A DNA stretch of 64,000 nt, taken from Reticulascus tulasneorum. Taxonomy: Eukaryota; Ascomycota; Sordariomycetes; Glomerellales; Reticulascaceae. Positions 35,917-47,949 of this stretch are shown here, in pieces. The notes below the pieces were generated by a model, which had not been told where the DNA came from, made no database searches, and worked only from the letters and a program-made list of their open reading frames with translations. Within the stretch, counting starts at the first letter, position 1, and each line of letters opens with the position of its first letter. The stretch is from NCBI GenBank assembly GCA_001557505.1, contig LSAX01000011.1, forward strand, positions 1 to 64,000. The letters are read 5' to 3'. Both the position numbers and the translations under genes were made by a program.

Positions 35917-37525
35917 ATGCCATCGTTACGGGCCGCAGACTCGGCTCTCCATGAGAGGGTCAATGACACCGTTGCGATCATCCAGAGACTTCAAGAGGTC
36001 AGAAGAACGGCGGGCAGGTCAATCGGGGTCATAGCCAATAGAAAAGTCATCAAGGAATCCGGTCTCGGTTTTGCTGATCGGGATGAGCAGTAACTCGCGA
36101 GGTCAAGTTCACGCTATCCCTTGGGCTCATTGACTAAAGCTTTCGTCGCAATCACCATTGCTCAGCTCGTGCACGAAGGACTGTTGGAGTGGGACAACCG
36201 ATATCGACCTACGTCCCGGACTTGAATTTCGCAGCTGACTCTGAGCTGGCCCATCGCCTGACGCTTGTCGACCTGCTTGCTCATCATACTAGACTGGAGA
36301 GACTTGATGTCATGTGGATTGGATTGGGGCGAACAACGAGGTCCTACTGTCTAAAGATTTCACAGTTGCTGCCTGCAATCATCTTAGCCCCATGTTCCCC
36401 TTGCGTTCCAAATGGCTTTATAACAATTGGATGTATGCCTTGTTGGGTGAGATTATTGAGCGACCCACCCACACATCCTGGGGGCTTGCACTAGAAGCCA
36501 AGGTTCTCAGTAAACTAGGGCTTGACCAAACAACGGTCATCGCTTCGAAGATACCCACCGGAACAACTGCAAGACCGTAACTGGTTACAGATGAAAAGAT
36601 ACAAGTCAAAATCAGCGACGTATCGCTCACAGATGGTACTCTTATGTCTAGTACGGGCGGTGTGAGGAGCAACGTCCACGATATGCTTATCTGGGCCAAT
36701 GCACTGATGGCTGGGTTTCGAGGAGAACAATCTCCTATTCACCTTGTCGAGGAAGTCTTTTCTATTCACGCCATTCTTAAGAAGTCATCAGGATTTGATG
36801 AAATATACGCTCTCGGCTTTGCGAAGGTTCCATGCCGACCCAGTTCGGGAAAATAGGCTTCAACCCTGCGCTACTAGATACAATGCCTTCGATTGGAGAA
36901 TACCACCCACCAACAGCAGTCTTCTACCACAACGGTGCTATGCCTGGTTACAATCACTGTTTGATGCTGGTGCCCAGCTGTCAGGCCGCTATAGTTGTAC
37001 TTACGAACTCGGTCTCTCATGGCGATATTGCAGACTGGACCGCGCAAACTATCCTGCAAGCTGTGCTGGGGTTTGAATCTCGCGTTGACCTTCTACCATT
37101 CGCAGAAGACGCAGTCAAGAAATGGAAGACGAGATATAATACTGGTGCAAATGCTGGAAAATGTTCGAGTACCCTACACCAAGCAACCCGCTCATGATGA
37201 GGTGACTGCAAAATACCGTCACGGAACGCTCGCGATCTGGCTGGATGTATATGAAGAAGACGATGCATTGAATTTTCGACTAAATGGAAAGGAAACCCAA
37301 GTTCACAGCCTTTGACACTACAACTATGACACCTTCATCTTCCTGCCTTCGGCTGAGGAGCGAATTCGGCGAGCCTTGTTCCACTATACGGCTCCATCAT
37401 GGTTGTTGCATTTCCAAAGGAACGAGAAGGGCATTGTAACGAGTTTGAAATGGAACCTTGGCAACAAGGTGTCCGATGGGGAAGTTTTTCTCGTGGTTGC
37501 AGAGAATCTAGAGAATACCACTTGA
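35917..37525 (+). pseudogene. class C beta-lactamase-type serine hydrolase, broken
   Basis: The ATG at 35,917 begins a frame reading through S-x-x-K (G-S-L-T-K-A-F near 36,125-36,145, the acylation Ser and Lys) and a Y-x-N-like L-Y-N-N-W-M-Y box near 36,418, down to a family-type C-terminal beta domain (Y-D-T-F near 37,325). These are features of the beta-lactamase/D-aminopeptidase-like hydrolases often found with fungal secondary metabolite genes. The frame is broken by TAA near 36,091, frame changes near 36,200, 36,320 and 36,845, a TAA near 36,580, a frame change near 37,160 and TGA at 37,313-37,315. No single product can be made. The damage is a mix of transitions and small indels, so it is old decay rather than RIP alone. 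Confidence 0.82.
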
Positions 37526-38332
37526 GGCGTGACATTGTTTGGTATGCGAGGAAGGAGACTGCTCCCAATGCCGATATGCCTTTATATGGTCGTGGTTGCT
37601 AGAGCTTCCTATATTGCGTCGCAAAAAACAAGAGATTCTATATTATACCGCCTGAATATGGATAGAAGTCTGGGTTTTAAGTAAAATAACCCTATTTTGT
37701 GGTGTTGTGTGCTTTTAGAGAAGATAATGCGATGTTAAACGACTACTGCTTACGGCTTGCCTTAGCATTATTTTCTTGTTAAACATCATATAAAAGGGTT
37801 AAAAGAAAGTAGTATATATTTTTTTTCCTTCTATAAAATATATGCTCTAAGTTTTATTGTCTTTTTTTTGGGTTTTATAAAGCTAGTTTCGTAGTAAGGA
37901 GGTATAGCACATATTCTTAACCTTAACTACAATCGATCACAGGTGGAACTATTCTCCTTGAATATATAAGTACTAATTAATCTTCCGATTTTATCGTGTT
38001 TCTAGGCGATTTAGAGGTTAAAAGGTAAAAAATGCCGAAAGCTATAAGCGCGTGCGGGAGAATGGTAGCTCTAGTCATAGCCCAGGGCAAATGGAGTACG
38101 CTGGTGCCTAGACTTAACGACGGAAAGTGGTCCTCGCTCTGTACTTAATTAGGCAACATCGCCAGGGCCTCACGAGTATTTTAATTGTCACAATTTATGA
38201 TTCCACACACCACGCCATTCCCACAGATTCTGATTAAGATAAGCCATCATCTACTCTTTCGTTTAATCCCTTGAACTGCATTTCCCTGCTGAGTCAGGCA
38301 ACTCCTCGCCCTCGAACGATGAGCGGCCGTTA
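37526..38332. other. intergenic with short AT-rich patch
   Basis: No gene seen. 37,640-38,030 is AT-rich with T-runs but without identifiable transposon sequence. Confidence 0.55.
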
Positions 38333-40829
38333 ATGCCCGCTGACATTTACAGATCTCCTTACCAAGTTAAAATGCGGCGTCTATTTCGTCGCCACAGCAA
38401 GAAGCCAGTGGAAGAAGCCACAGCCCCAATTTCATCATTAGATGCCCCACAAGCAAGCTTGTCACAGAATACTCTGCGAGGAAGCACATCGTCAAATACG
38501 CTGCTAGGGCCGGCGGAAAATTTAGTTATCTAAGCTTCATCGTCCACTTCTCCGCAAGCCAGCACATCACCCACTGCCCCCCAAGCAAACACTGCCAGCA
38601 CACATGTCTGTACATCCATGTGTAAGGGCATATCGGGCCTGCCACTAGACGAACATGAATCGATTATTACTCAAATCATGGGACTAGGCGGGAACCCAAG
38701 TGAGTTCAAACTCGCCAGCATCAAACTCACAAAAGGCAGATGGGTGGGGAGGCGGACTGCGAGGTCTGAGTCAGACGAAAGAAGAGCCATTGAAGGGAAT
38801 ACAGACCTCTCCCGGATTCCGCTGGCCTTACCGATGACATATCAGTATCAGCCAATACCAAAGGCTATGCTCGATTCGTTCACCCGGGCGCACTCAATTC
38901 CCATCCAGTCGCTTGGTTAGAATCGCATTCACTGGAGAATCCGCCTTCTTACGTTGCGATATCTTACTGCTGGGATGAGAGCAGCCCAAGGAGAGGAATG
39001 TTTCTCGATGGGCAGAGCTTCAGCATCTCAGAGACAGTTCTAGAGGTGCTGAACCAAGTGACGGCGTCTCAGCATGTGAACGGGAAGCAGAAGCTGCTTT
39101 GGATTGATCAGATATGCATCAATCAGGACGACCCAGCTGAGAAGCTCGATCAATTTTATCGCATGGGGTGAAATTTACTCCAAGGCGGAGACTGTCTTTG
39201 TCTGGCTTGGTCCTACTGCTGATAACAGTGACGCGGCTCTTGATAGTTTGCCAGCAATGCTGGAAAAGGTTGTTACCATAAATGAAGCGATGGTGACCCG
39301 GATAGAGCTGCCGGATGATACTGCCATGATCATCAACGCGGACCATGGAAGGAAATACGGCCATCTACTGTCAAGACAATGGTTCCGTCGCTTGTAGGTG
39401 GCCTTCTAGAAACCCCCTTCCTAGAATAATTCAATGTTTCATTACTTGTGAGACATTGTCTAACCCTTAAAGCCTATTGCAAGTACATATGGCAACGACT
39501 GACTTCCCGATCAACTAGGTGGACTGTTCAGGAAGCACTGTTGGCTCGCCGACTGGTCATTATATGTGGCTACCGTGAGGTCGACTTCGCATTGCTTGAC
39601 GCTCTTGCGTACCAATTGGGAATATATGGATCACTGGATCTCATTCAAGTGCGGGACGTCTTGGACGAGGAATTGTGGGCTGCGGTCATTGGGGTTGGGA
39701 ATTTACAAACCATGCGATTACAGCTTTCTTCAGCTAAGGACGTGCTGGAAGGACTCGAGATGGACACTTTCCAATCACTTGTCATGGAATCACGCAACCG
39801 AAATGTCACAGAGGCCGACGATAGGGTGTTTGCTCTTATGGGCGTGGCACCGAGACAAATTCGAGAGTATATGGCAACTGTTCATGGCATGGCATTCAAT
39901 CAGGGCACATCACAACTCTACGCCAAATTTGCCAAATGTATGCTTGAGAACGATCCCGAGTGGTATTTCCTCTCCATGGCAGCATCAAAGGAAAGACCAG
40001 TGGGGCTGCCATCTTGGGTCCCCAATCTAAATCCCAGCAGCATTACATGTCGAGATTGGCACAGCCTTCCTCCGGCTTCTCGGCAGGGATTTCAACCGAA
40101 ACACAACACCTGGTCCGCCGATCTATCACAGCAAAAGAGCTCACAGCTCGCGGTTTCTATTTAGATACTGTGACCGACATCATCCCCCAGACTGCCTTTA
40201 CTGACGGAAACATAAAGCTCAGTGACTTGTACGGCACGGCTGCTTGCGAATGGGATATGAACTGCATACGTCTCTGCCAAAAAGCGCACGGTCTCAGCCC
40301 AGACCAAGTCCCAGCGTTTCATACAAATATACTAGTTGCACAATCACCGGTTAAACCTGTCATGAACAGCCGGTCCATGGGAGGATATCGTGTTTTCGCA
40401 ACAACTAGTCGTATGGCAAGTGGAATCTTCACACATGTTACACAGGGAAATGTGCCTGTTCCGGAGGAATGGCGAAGCTCCTCCGATGGAGTTTTTAGGT
40501 TTATCAGCAAGGCCGTTACTGCTTTTCGAGACAGCCTTTCGGTGGAAGACTATGTGCTTTTGTTAGAATTTGTGCAGACTATGAATTCCGCCTGCCACGG
40601 GAGACCACACATTAGCACACAGACTGCACTGCTTGGGCTTGGATGTCTGGGTATCGAAACCGGAGACGTTATTTGCATTTTATATGGGACTACGGTGCCA
40701 TATGTGCTACGACCTTCGCAAGATGGCTCGCTGCAGTTCGTAGGGGATGCGTATATTCATGGTGTGATGAATGGAGAAGCGCTGAACAGGGCTCGTAGAA
40801 GGCCAGATGAGGTTTTTCGAGTCGTCTAA
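38333..40829 (+). pseudogene. HET-domain (heterokaryon incompatibility) protein, frameshifted
   Basis: The N-terminal part from ATG 38,333 is Ser/Thr/Pro-rich and hits a TAA at 38,531. The HET domain is spread over frames: Y-V-A-I-S-Y-C-W near 38,950, L-W-I-D-Q-I-C-I-N-Q near 39,100-39,130, E-I-Y-S-K-A-E-T-V-F-V-W-L-G near 39,172-39,212, and R-Q-W-F-R-R-L at the exon end. A 125-nt intron (39394-39518, GTAGGT...CTAG) joins to W-T-V-Q-E-A, the usual HET continuation. Frame changes lie near 38,862, at a GGGG run near 39,165 (one extra G), and near 40,100-40,150 before the last 230 codons to the TAA at 40,829. HET proteins trigger cell death on non-self fusion. This copy cannot be translated as one chain unless the single-base shifts are sequence errors. 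Confidence 0.85.
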
Positions 40830-40965
40830 GCTCAGCTCTATGGTTGTTCACGGCAGCTCACATTCTGCACATGCTTCAGGCTCACTTCCTCTCCTAATAT
40901 TCTTGATATTCAAGCAGCTTTTAGCCAGCAGCTCCTTCCACTGGCTCTCGTTTCTCTTCATCTCT

Positions 40966-41247
40966 CTAATTGGAAACATGGAAATATCCCTGATTGCATC
41001 TTGCATTGTGATATTCATATCCAACTGGACGAGATCCACTAGAAGCAACTTGCTCTTCGGTTAAGCCCCCCAGAAGCATTTCCCTGATCTGGCTTGTAGC
41101 CCCATCCGCTCTAAATAACAAATCCGCTTCCACGACCTCGCCGTCCTCAAAGGCAATCCTTACTTCACGATCTCTGCCTTCAAACTCGACAGAAGCAAGC
41201 TGCTTACCCCACCAGATATCCAGCCGCTGAGCAGACAGAGCTCTCAT
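40966..41247 (-). pseudogene. FAD-dependent monooxygenase, middle fragment
   Basis: The minus strand reads W-W-G-K-Q-L-A-S-V-E, then E-D-G-E-V-V-E-A-D-L-L-F-R-A-D-G-A-T-S. This is the D-G motif region of aromatic-ring FAD monooxygenases, where the usual G-A-D-G appears as R-A-D-G. The N-terminal Rossmann part is absent at its expected place; a MULE transposase scrap lies there instead. The C-terminal part of the same kind of enzyme lies 570 bp away on the opposite strand, implying an inversion. Confidence 0.75.
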
Positions 41248-41259
41248 TCTCGTTTAAGC

Positions 41260-41520
41260 TCTCCAGGCTTCGAAAAGTTCCGTGCCGGTGTTTTCAAATG
41301 GGCTTTGACAAGCCCATGATTGCCTTCGACACGTGACGTAACCAAGTTATCAAAATGGGGATGCTGATCGACCCAAACTTTAACGAGCTTCCTTTTATAA
41401 GTGTCAAGCCATATAGTCTTAAAGTACTAAACCTCATTGGCGTAATTAGGAAGGTGCTTCCTTTCGAGGTCTTGTATAAGTTGATCGAAAGTTTCTTCAT
41501 CTTGTGACTGCATGATAGAA
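41260..41520 (-). pseudogene. MULE-type transposase fragment
   Basis: On the minus strand a frame of about 85 codons contains T-S-R-V-E-G-N-H-G-L-V-K-A-H-L-K-T, the C-terminal signature of fungal and plant Mutator-like (FAR1-related) transposases. It is preceded by W-L-D-T-Y-K-R-K and interrupted by one TAG near 41,430. It is a scrap with no flanking terminal repeats seen. It sits at the breakpoint of the monooxygenase and may mark how the gene was rearranged. Confidence 0.72.
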
Positions 41521-41814
41521 ACCCACAATCTGGAGCGATGCTGATTGCACGACCTGCACGACTTTTAGGGTCAGGTGATGTCGATATTGAAGATGCTAGA
41601 CGGGCGGAATTGAGCGACTTTGTCATTGGGGATGGAATTGCGCAGTATGGCGACGCCGAAAGGGAGAAGTTTGTCAGAAAGCCAAACCCAATCACTGCAG
41701 TTGCATTTCGTCCCAACGGTCTGGCCATTCTTGCAAGTAAGGTTTCCCAACCGAACAAGAATAGCCCATAGAGCCATGCCGCTAATCCCACAGCACAAGA
41801 AGTCAAGATCCAAA

Positions 41815-42310
41815 TGACCCGGCGACTTGGTCCTTCCACATCGCCCGGGTATGGGGAGGAGACTCGTCTACACTGGAAGGTGCCGAAGCCATTGCATGCA
41901 TCAAGGCGAACACCAAGAGTTATATGAGCCATTCCAGTCTGCGGTCGGCTGGATCCCGGCCGGGAGCCTCTGCTTTGTCACGCGAATTCACTATGGATTC
42001 CTGTGTGTTGCGATTCCAGAAATGGCAGGGTGGCATTGGCCGGCGACGCTGCCCATCCAATGCTCTCTGGTAAGAAACCCTGTTTGACGGGAACGGTTCA
42101 TGCGAGATTAACGCGACATATAGCTCGTGGGCCGGAGTTAAGCCACGCCATGATGACACTATACCGAAAACCAAGACATCATCAGCGCACTGTTGGGAAG
42201 CTGCTTTCTAGAAGTTCTGCAAGCTTATTTCCGTTTTATCACCAGAATATTTGTGGTCTTGGTACCGTGTTGCAGGATCACAGCAAGCTTTTTCACCATC
42301 TTCATGTCTG
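41815..42310 (+). pseudogene. FAD-dependent monooxygenase, C-terminal fragment
   Basis: The plus strand reads D-P-A-T-W-S-F-H-I near 41,816, then after a frame change near 41,922 E-P-F-Q-S-A-V-G-W-I-P, and after another near 42,005 G-R-V-A-L-A-G-D-A-A-H-P-M-L. The last is the conserved FAD-binding G-D-A-A-H-P motif of group A flavin monooxygenases. Frame changes and the opposite orientation of the middle part show that the gene is dead. Substrate cannot be inferred. Confidence 0.78.
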
Positions 42311-44172
42311 ATCACAGAATATGGCCAACAGTCCTCAAAGCCTGTCGTTGCACGTAAACAAATGGGATATACTCTCTTATAGTTGCGCCTAAGATTAGTT
42401 TACCATATATGAAGCAGAGAAAACCGGGCTAAAGCTAAGGGAACTCGCTCTAGTATGGGCCAATTATCTAGTAAAGACAATAATATAGTTTTCTTAATAG
42501 TATCGTGTTGGACAATATCTTTGCCAATCTTATTCCCCTTACCCCTTCTTTTACGCCGACAGATGGAGTTGGTACTGGTGGGAGCGCCAATTTTCTTTAT
42601 CTCTAGAGTTAGTGATGAGATGCTTTTGAACTTCGCGTATATGGAGCTGGTGAGGGGGTCCTGATGTTGACTCGGTTAATATAACCACACTCCGCTTGAA
42701 ACGTATATTAGGGGCAAGGCCCTACGTCTTTAGTTCATTAGCATACAAGTTAGGAGGTTTAGGTAGACTAATAGAATATGGACTCATTATATAACACTCT
42801 CCAGGACACAGCTGGTGCGCGTCGTGTTAAGAGCCTCATATGTTGGCGTGTTTTGCCAGTCGTCAAGTGGGCAAGCTAAAGCGGGACTGCCTAGGCATTT
42901 CACCCCCGTGTAGCGGTGGTGTCGGAGAGATTAAATAATAAAATTTACAAGGCTTCATAATGGATAAAGGAACGAGCACCATTAACAAATACATACAATG
43001 CTCCGTATTTCAAACATTCTCACACCTAGACCAAGCAGCACCTTTCTCAACGATATTGAAGATCTCCGTATCGACGTCGGCCGCTCCTCAAAGAAATCCT
43101 TTCAGCTATAATGCGCACGTTCTCCGCGGCTCTAGCTATGCTGATCGACGTCTCTTGTTTGAAACTGCCAGGCAATGGAATAATAGTATTTGGCAACTGC
43201 TTAAGTGCGGTATCTGCAGTATGCGATATTATAAAGGAGATATATCCTACCGGAGCACTAGTGGAACGGACTAGTCAGCTAACTCCTAGAGGAACATCAT
43301 AGTCGGGATACAATGAAGTACCGACAGAGGGTCGCAGGATCTTCAAGGCGTGCGCGAAAGTGAGTGGGCGGTAGATATCAAGACTTCAGCAACAACTTTC
43401 GGTGATGAAGGCAATGTGCAGTTAGAGCAGCCTGTTGCAAGGAGCCGATTTAAGAATGGCTTCCGATTTGTACTTATACAGCAATCTATATGAGATCGTT
43501 ATGCAAGGCCTAGTAGCCAAATGCGAAATAGTCAATATACCTTACCAGTGTACGGCCCAAGGCATAATTCGATTCAAGTCACGAGACGCACAGCATGATC
43601 TTCGGCATCATCGTTCCACGAGCGTGAAAAAATAGAATCCACGGCTGACAGTGGTGTTACTAATGTATAAGGCAAAGGATGAAGGGCCGTCTAAAATTTC
43701 GCTCAATTATCCAACGCACAAGCCGTTTTGCTTTGCATGACTCGTCCCGAGCCCGGTTCCATGTCCGTTTATCATGGTTTCGGAGATTCCGCGGAGCATG
43801 GTCGGCTCAATGTCATGTCTATGGAGTTCTTCGGCGTCACTCCTCCGATCTTTGGTGGGCCGACTACCCCAAAAGCGACTAATTATATCTAGGTCGTGGT
43901 TCCATGCGATTTAAAAGCACTTCATCGGCTCAAAAGCGCCGGCTTCTTCTCAATGCGGAATCGTTCGCAAAGGTTGGAAAGGCACCCAAGATAAAGCTAA
44001 AGCACCCGCTAAGGCAGAATGAGAAGAAGGCCTAAAGGCGTCCCGGATCCGGGAATTAAGTCTCAATCAAAGACAATATTTATATTGTCTCTAGCCCCAG
44101 TCAGTGAAGGCTCGGCCGAATATCATGATGTATCCAACAGGTTCGATTTATGCGTTCTCGTCCATCTACCCT
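42311..44172. other. intergenic, 1.86 kb
   Basis: I find no recognisable gene; only short open frames with no domain features. The last few hundred bases are the amidase promoter. Confidence 0.5.
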
Positions 44173-46452
44173 ATGGCATCTTTCATATTCCTTGCTGCAT
44201 GCCTTTGGCAGACCGCCGAAGCTATTTCCGCGACGATAATAAGCTCGAAGAGTGGAATTCAGTACTATGTTCCTCAAATCGAAGTGGTAGGTACCCAATT
44301 ACCAGATACCCTCTACCCTTCGACAACAATTTAGCTAAGTTCGCACAATTACAGGCAGTTATAAAAGGAGCGTCTGCTCGCAGCAGTACGGACAATCTGG
44401 TCCCTTTCGTAGTTGTCAACTCCAATCAGACGACTATTCCTTCGGAATACATCGAGTCCCAGCTGACTTACTACGCCTCTGTTGATGATGTTTATTCGGA
44501 TTATTTCTCTAACCGTGAGTTCATCTCACTCTTCCCAGTGGTTATGCGTGGCTCATTATTATCACCTTAGTCGTCTACGTCCAAGGACCCAAGTGCGGTT
44601 TCTCCGTGACTGGTGCCATAAATATGGAAACTATACTCTCTAGCCAACACCCATTCTCGGAGAAGCTTGCGCCAGGACCCTATTTCATGACACCGACCGG
44701 TTCTGTCCACAAAGCCTACCGCTTGTACGAGGATCCCCAAGGCGCATTCACTGTTGGGTTGATTGAGGTATCAAAAAATGTCTTTGAACATGTCTCTGCG
44801 TCGTCTTCATTCGCACAAGTTGAGGCTGCCATCCCGGTCCCGTCCCGATTGTACACTGAGGCTGCGGACGATAAGCCCCTGTCCGGTGTTCGAGTAGCCG
44901 TCAAGGACATCTATCACGTTAAAGGCGTCAAAACTGGAGCTGGATCTCGGCAGTATTTCAAGCTCTACCCTGCACAGAATAAATCTGCACCCTCTGTTCA
45001 ACGGCTGGTTGACCTTGGTGCTGTGCTTGTTGGTAAAGTGAAGACATCACAGTTTGCGAACGGCGAGAATCCTACATCGGACTGGTAAGATTTGAGACTC
45101 TTGCTAAGATGAGAACCGTCCCTAACCAGTTTGAATCCTATTAGGATTGAAGTCCTTGCCCCATTCAACCCTCGTGGTGATGGGTGGCAGTATTGCTCCT
45201 CGTCGTCCGCCGGCAGCGCTGTCGCCGTGGCTAGCTACGACTGGTTAGACGCCGCCATTGGAACTGACACCTCTGGCAGTATGAGATGTATGTGAAAGAA
45301 ACTCCAAATACCTGGGTAATTATTTGCCGATAACACTGCAATAGTCCCTGCTGCCTATAATGGCGTCTTCGCCGGCCGCCAAAGTCACGGTGGGTTAACT
45401 ACTGACGGGCTGGTTCCCGTTTCTACGACACTGGATACACTGGGTGTTTTCACTCGTAGCGCAGCTGAGCATGAAAAGTTCATCCAGGCATGGTATGGCC
45501 GGGAAACGTATGTTCCCTACTCTGCGTTCCCCAAAAAGATTTACCGCATCACCAACCTCACGACTGGGGGGTTCCCGGTGCCAGTTTCCGCGGCCCAAGA
45601 AGTGTATGACGTTTTCATCGACAAAATTGCCACTTTTCTCGGTGCCCCTGTTAATGATGTTGAGCCTTCTATCGCATGGTCGCAGACTGGCCCAGTGGCC
45701 GAGGAGCTCCTTGTGTATACCAACATGGTAAGCCCTCCAAACAGCATCGAGAGGCCAATGGTGATAATAATTGCGTTTTGCAGTCATATTTGGCTGTGGC
45801 TTGGTGGGAACAAGTCCAGCTTCTGCAAAAACCATTCTTCGCGGATTGGAAGACATTCACTGGCAGAGATGGCATGCCCAACATTGGTCCGAAGGCCCGA
45901 GCATCCTTCAATTATGGCAACAACAATGTCACCGAGGCAAGATACCAAGAGTCCCTAGAGATCAAAGCCAGCTTCACAAAGTGGTGGGCTGAAAAGATCA
46001 ATCCAGCCAGTAGTGAGACATGCTCTGAAGCCATCTATGTGTATCCTGCAGGCTCAAGGGGTGAGTATAGTCTTAGGGCAGTCTCGAGGGGATGATAAAA
46101 GGAGATCTAACTGTTTCAAGGAGCCCCGACGTACCGCGACACATACCTCTCTCCGCCAAACGTCGTGGTGAACTGGCAGGTCTCCCATGCTGCTGTGTAT
46201 GCTGGTCTGCCGGATTATTCCGTGCCTATCGGCCAAATCCAGTATCAAAGCAGGTTGACAGGTCTTAACGAGACGCTGCCTGTCTCGATCTCCATAGGAG
46301 CGGGAAGAGGATGTGTGAGTGCTTGCTTATGTCGCATTAGAACGAAGGGAGACTGATTTTCTGTTCAGGACTGGATGCTTGCCAGTCTTCTCACTGAGCT
46401 CGAGAAAGCCGGCATTACCTCTCCTGTCAAAACTGGCGAGGTTGCGTTCTGA
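44173..46452 (+). CDS. secreted amidase-signature family protein
   Basis: Eight exons join to an intact 622-residue frame: 44173-44286, 44355-44514, 44571-45084, 45145-45287, 45345-45727, 45784-46060, 46121-46314, 46369-46452. All seven introns are 54-68 nt with GT...AG ends. ATG 44,173 gives a signal peptide ([12 protein letters not shown], cleavage after A-E-A); an upstream in-frame ATG-ATG near 44,125 is an alternative. The amidase triad is visible: Lys in V-A-V-K-D-I (about residue 202), cis-Ser in S-S-S-S-A-G-S-A (about 283) and nucleophile Ser in G-T-D-T-S-G-S (about 305). The family hydrolyses amide bonds of varied substrates. The signal peptide and about 90-residue N-terminal extension suggest an extracellular or vacuolar enzyme. 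It is the only intact multi-exon gene among broken neighbours. Confidence 0.92.
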
Positions 46453-47949
46453 AAATAAGTTCGGACCGGGAGCGTTTTCTTACCAAATGCCACCGTGCAG
46501 GAGCAACTCTAACAACCAGGCCTGCTATAGTTAAGCGATACAACAGGTCTGCAGTCAATGGCTATAATCTGTCTGCAGTTGGGCACCGACTTGGTGTCTG
46601 TTATGGAAATCCTGTCGTTAAATATTCTCTGTAAGATAAAAGGCATTTAATTTAAAAGTCTATTTGCTGGCCATAGATCCTAGATTGTGTGAGAGCAGAG
46701 CAAGGAGTCATTGAAACTAGGATACTATTTGATTGTATCCGTTGTGTAACAACCCTCGTATAAGATATTCTGTGTTCTGAAAAGCGTAATTAAAAGCGAT
46801 GAAAAAAAACCCTAAGGTCATGCATGAGTATGGTTTCTTTGTGTCATGACATTTTTGCCCTTCGGCAGAAACTGGCATGGAGAGATGCGAGCCTACCTAA
46901 CCCGAAACTCAAGCCTCTCTATTTATAAGACTAATATCTTATTTCCCCACGGAAAGAGAGCAACCAAGAAGATCTGACAGAGTCCGGACCACTCTCTGTA
47001 GGCAGAGGAATATAGAAGACAGTTAGATAGGAGTCGAACATCGTCCCATGTGGGGGATCGACTAGATCCCATACCTACTTTAGCACTTCAGATGTTCAAG
47101 TTCCTTTTACCAAACTTCCAGTAAGGACTGGAAGCCGGTTGTCTGTCGGATTTCTCACTATTGCAATGGGTCGCTTTAATCTATCTGCACTCTTTCGCTG
47201 AGCTATCAGGTTTTACCCGAAATTTGTATTAGTCCGACGGATTATGCTGCGAGAGTACACAGAAAGGAAAACCCTTGAGTTCTCAGGTATAGGATCCTGT
47301 CATAAACACCACGTTGCCTGCTAGACTCTCTCACATCATATCTACGGCTCCCTGCAAAGGTTGTATCAACTTAGTACTCGAGTGCAATTACCAGGGTTGA
47401 TTCAGATTACTCTATAGGCAGACACTTACTGTCTCTGGTTCCTCACGCCATGGGATGGGATGGTATCAGTTATGCTAGTGTTCAAAGCAACCTGCCTGCA
47501 GTTTAGCATGTTCTCGGTTGTCACAACATTGGAACAACACATGCGCTGTGCTTGGATTCAATCAATGATTTCCTATGGAGGAGAAGAAGATAAAATCGGA
47601 GTGGGCCTGTAACATGGGATCAAGATCCCATCGGAGATCTACCACGCAACTTCCACGCCAAATTTTGGAAGCGATGAAAGCTTGCTAGACGACCTGCTCA
47701 ATCTACCAGTTGCCCATTGACTCAACATGAAGTGCTATTACATACAGAAAACAAGCGGCAAAAACAGCCCTATCTGTGTTGGCGGTGTAGGAAAGACTGA
47801 TGACGGTGATGGGACAGTTGGGCTGAAGACCAGACTCCGAAGATCATGCGTCGCAAGTTGCCCAAGCTCCACAGGCCAGAGAAGCCATATGATTTGGATA
47901 AATGGGGTGCAGGAGTTGAATATAAATTCCTTATCACCCATGAGTCTCG
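46453..47949. other. intergenic, 1.5 kb
   Basis: No gene supported. Ordinary composition with one AT-rich patch near 46,600-46,800. Confidence 0.55.
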
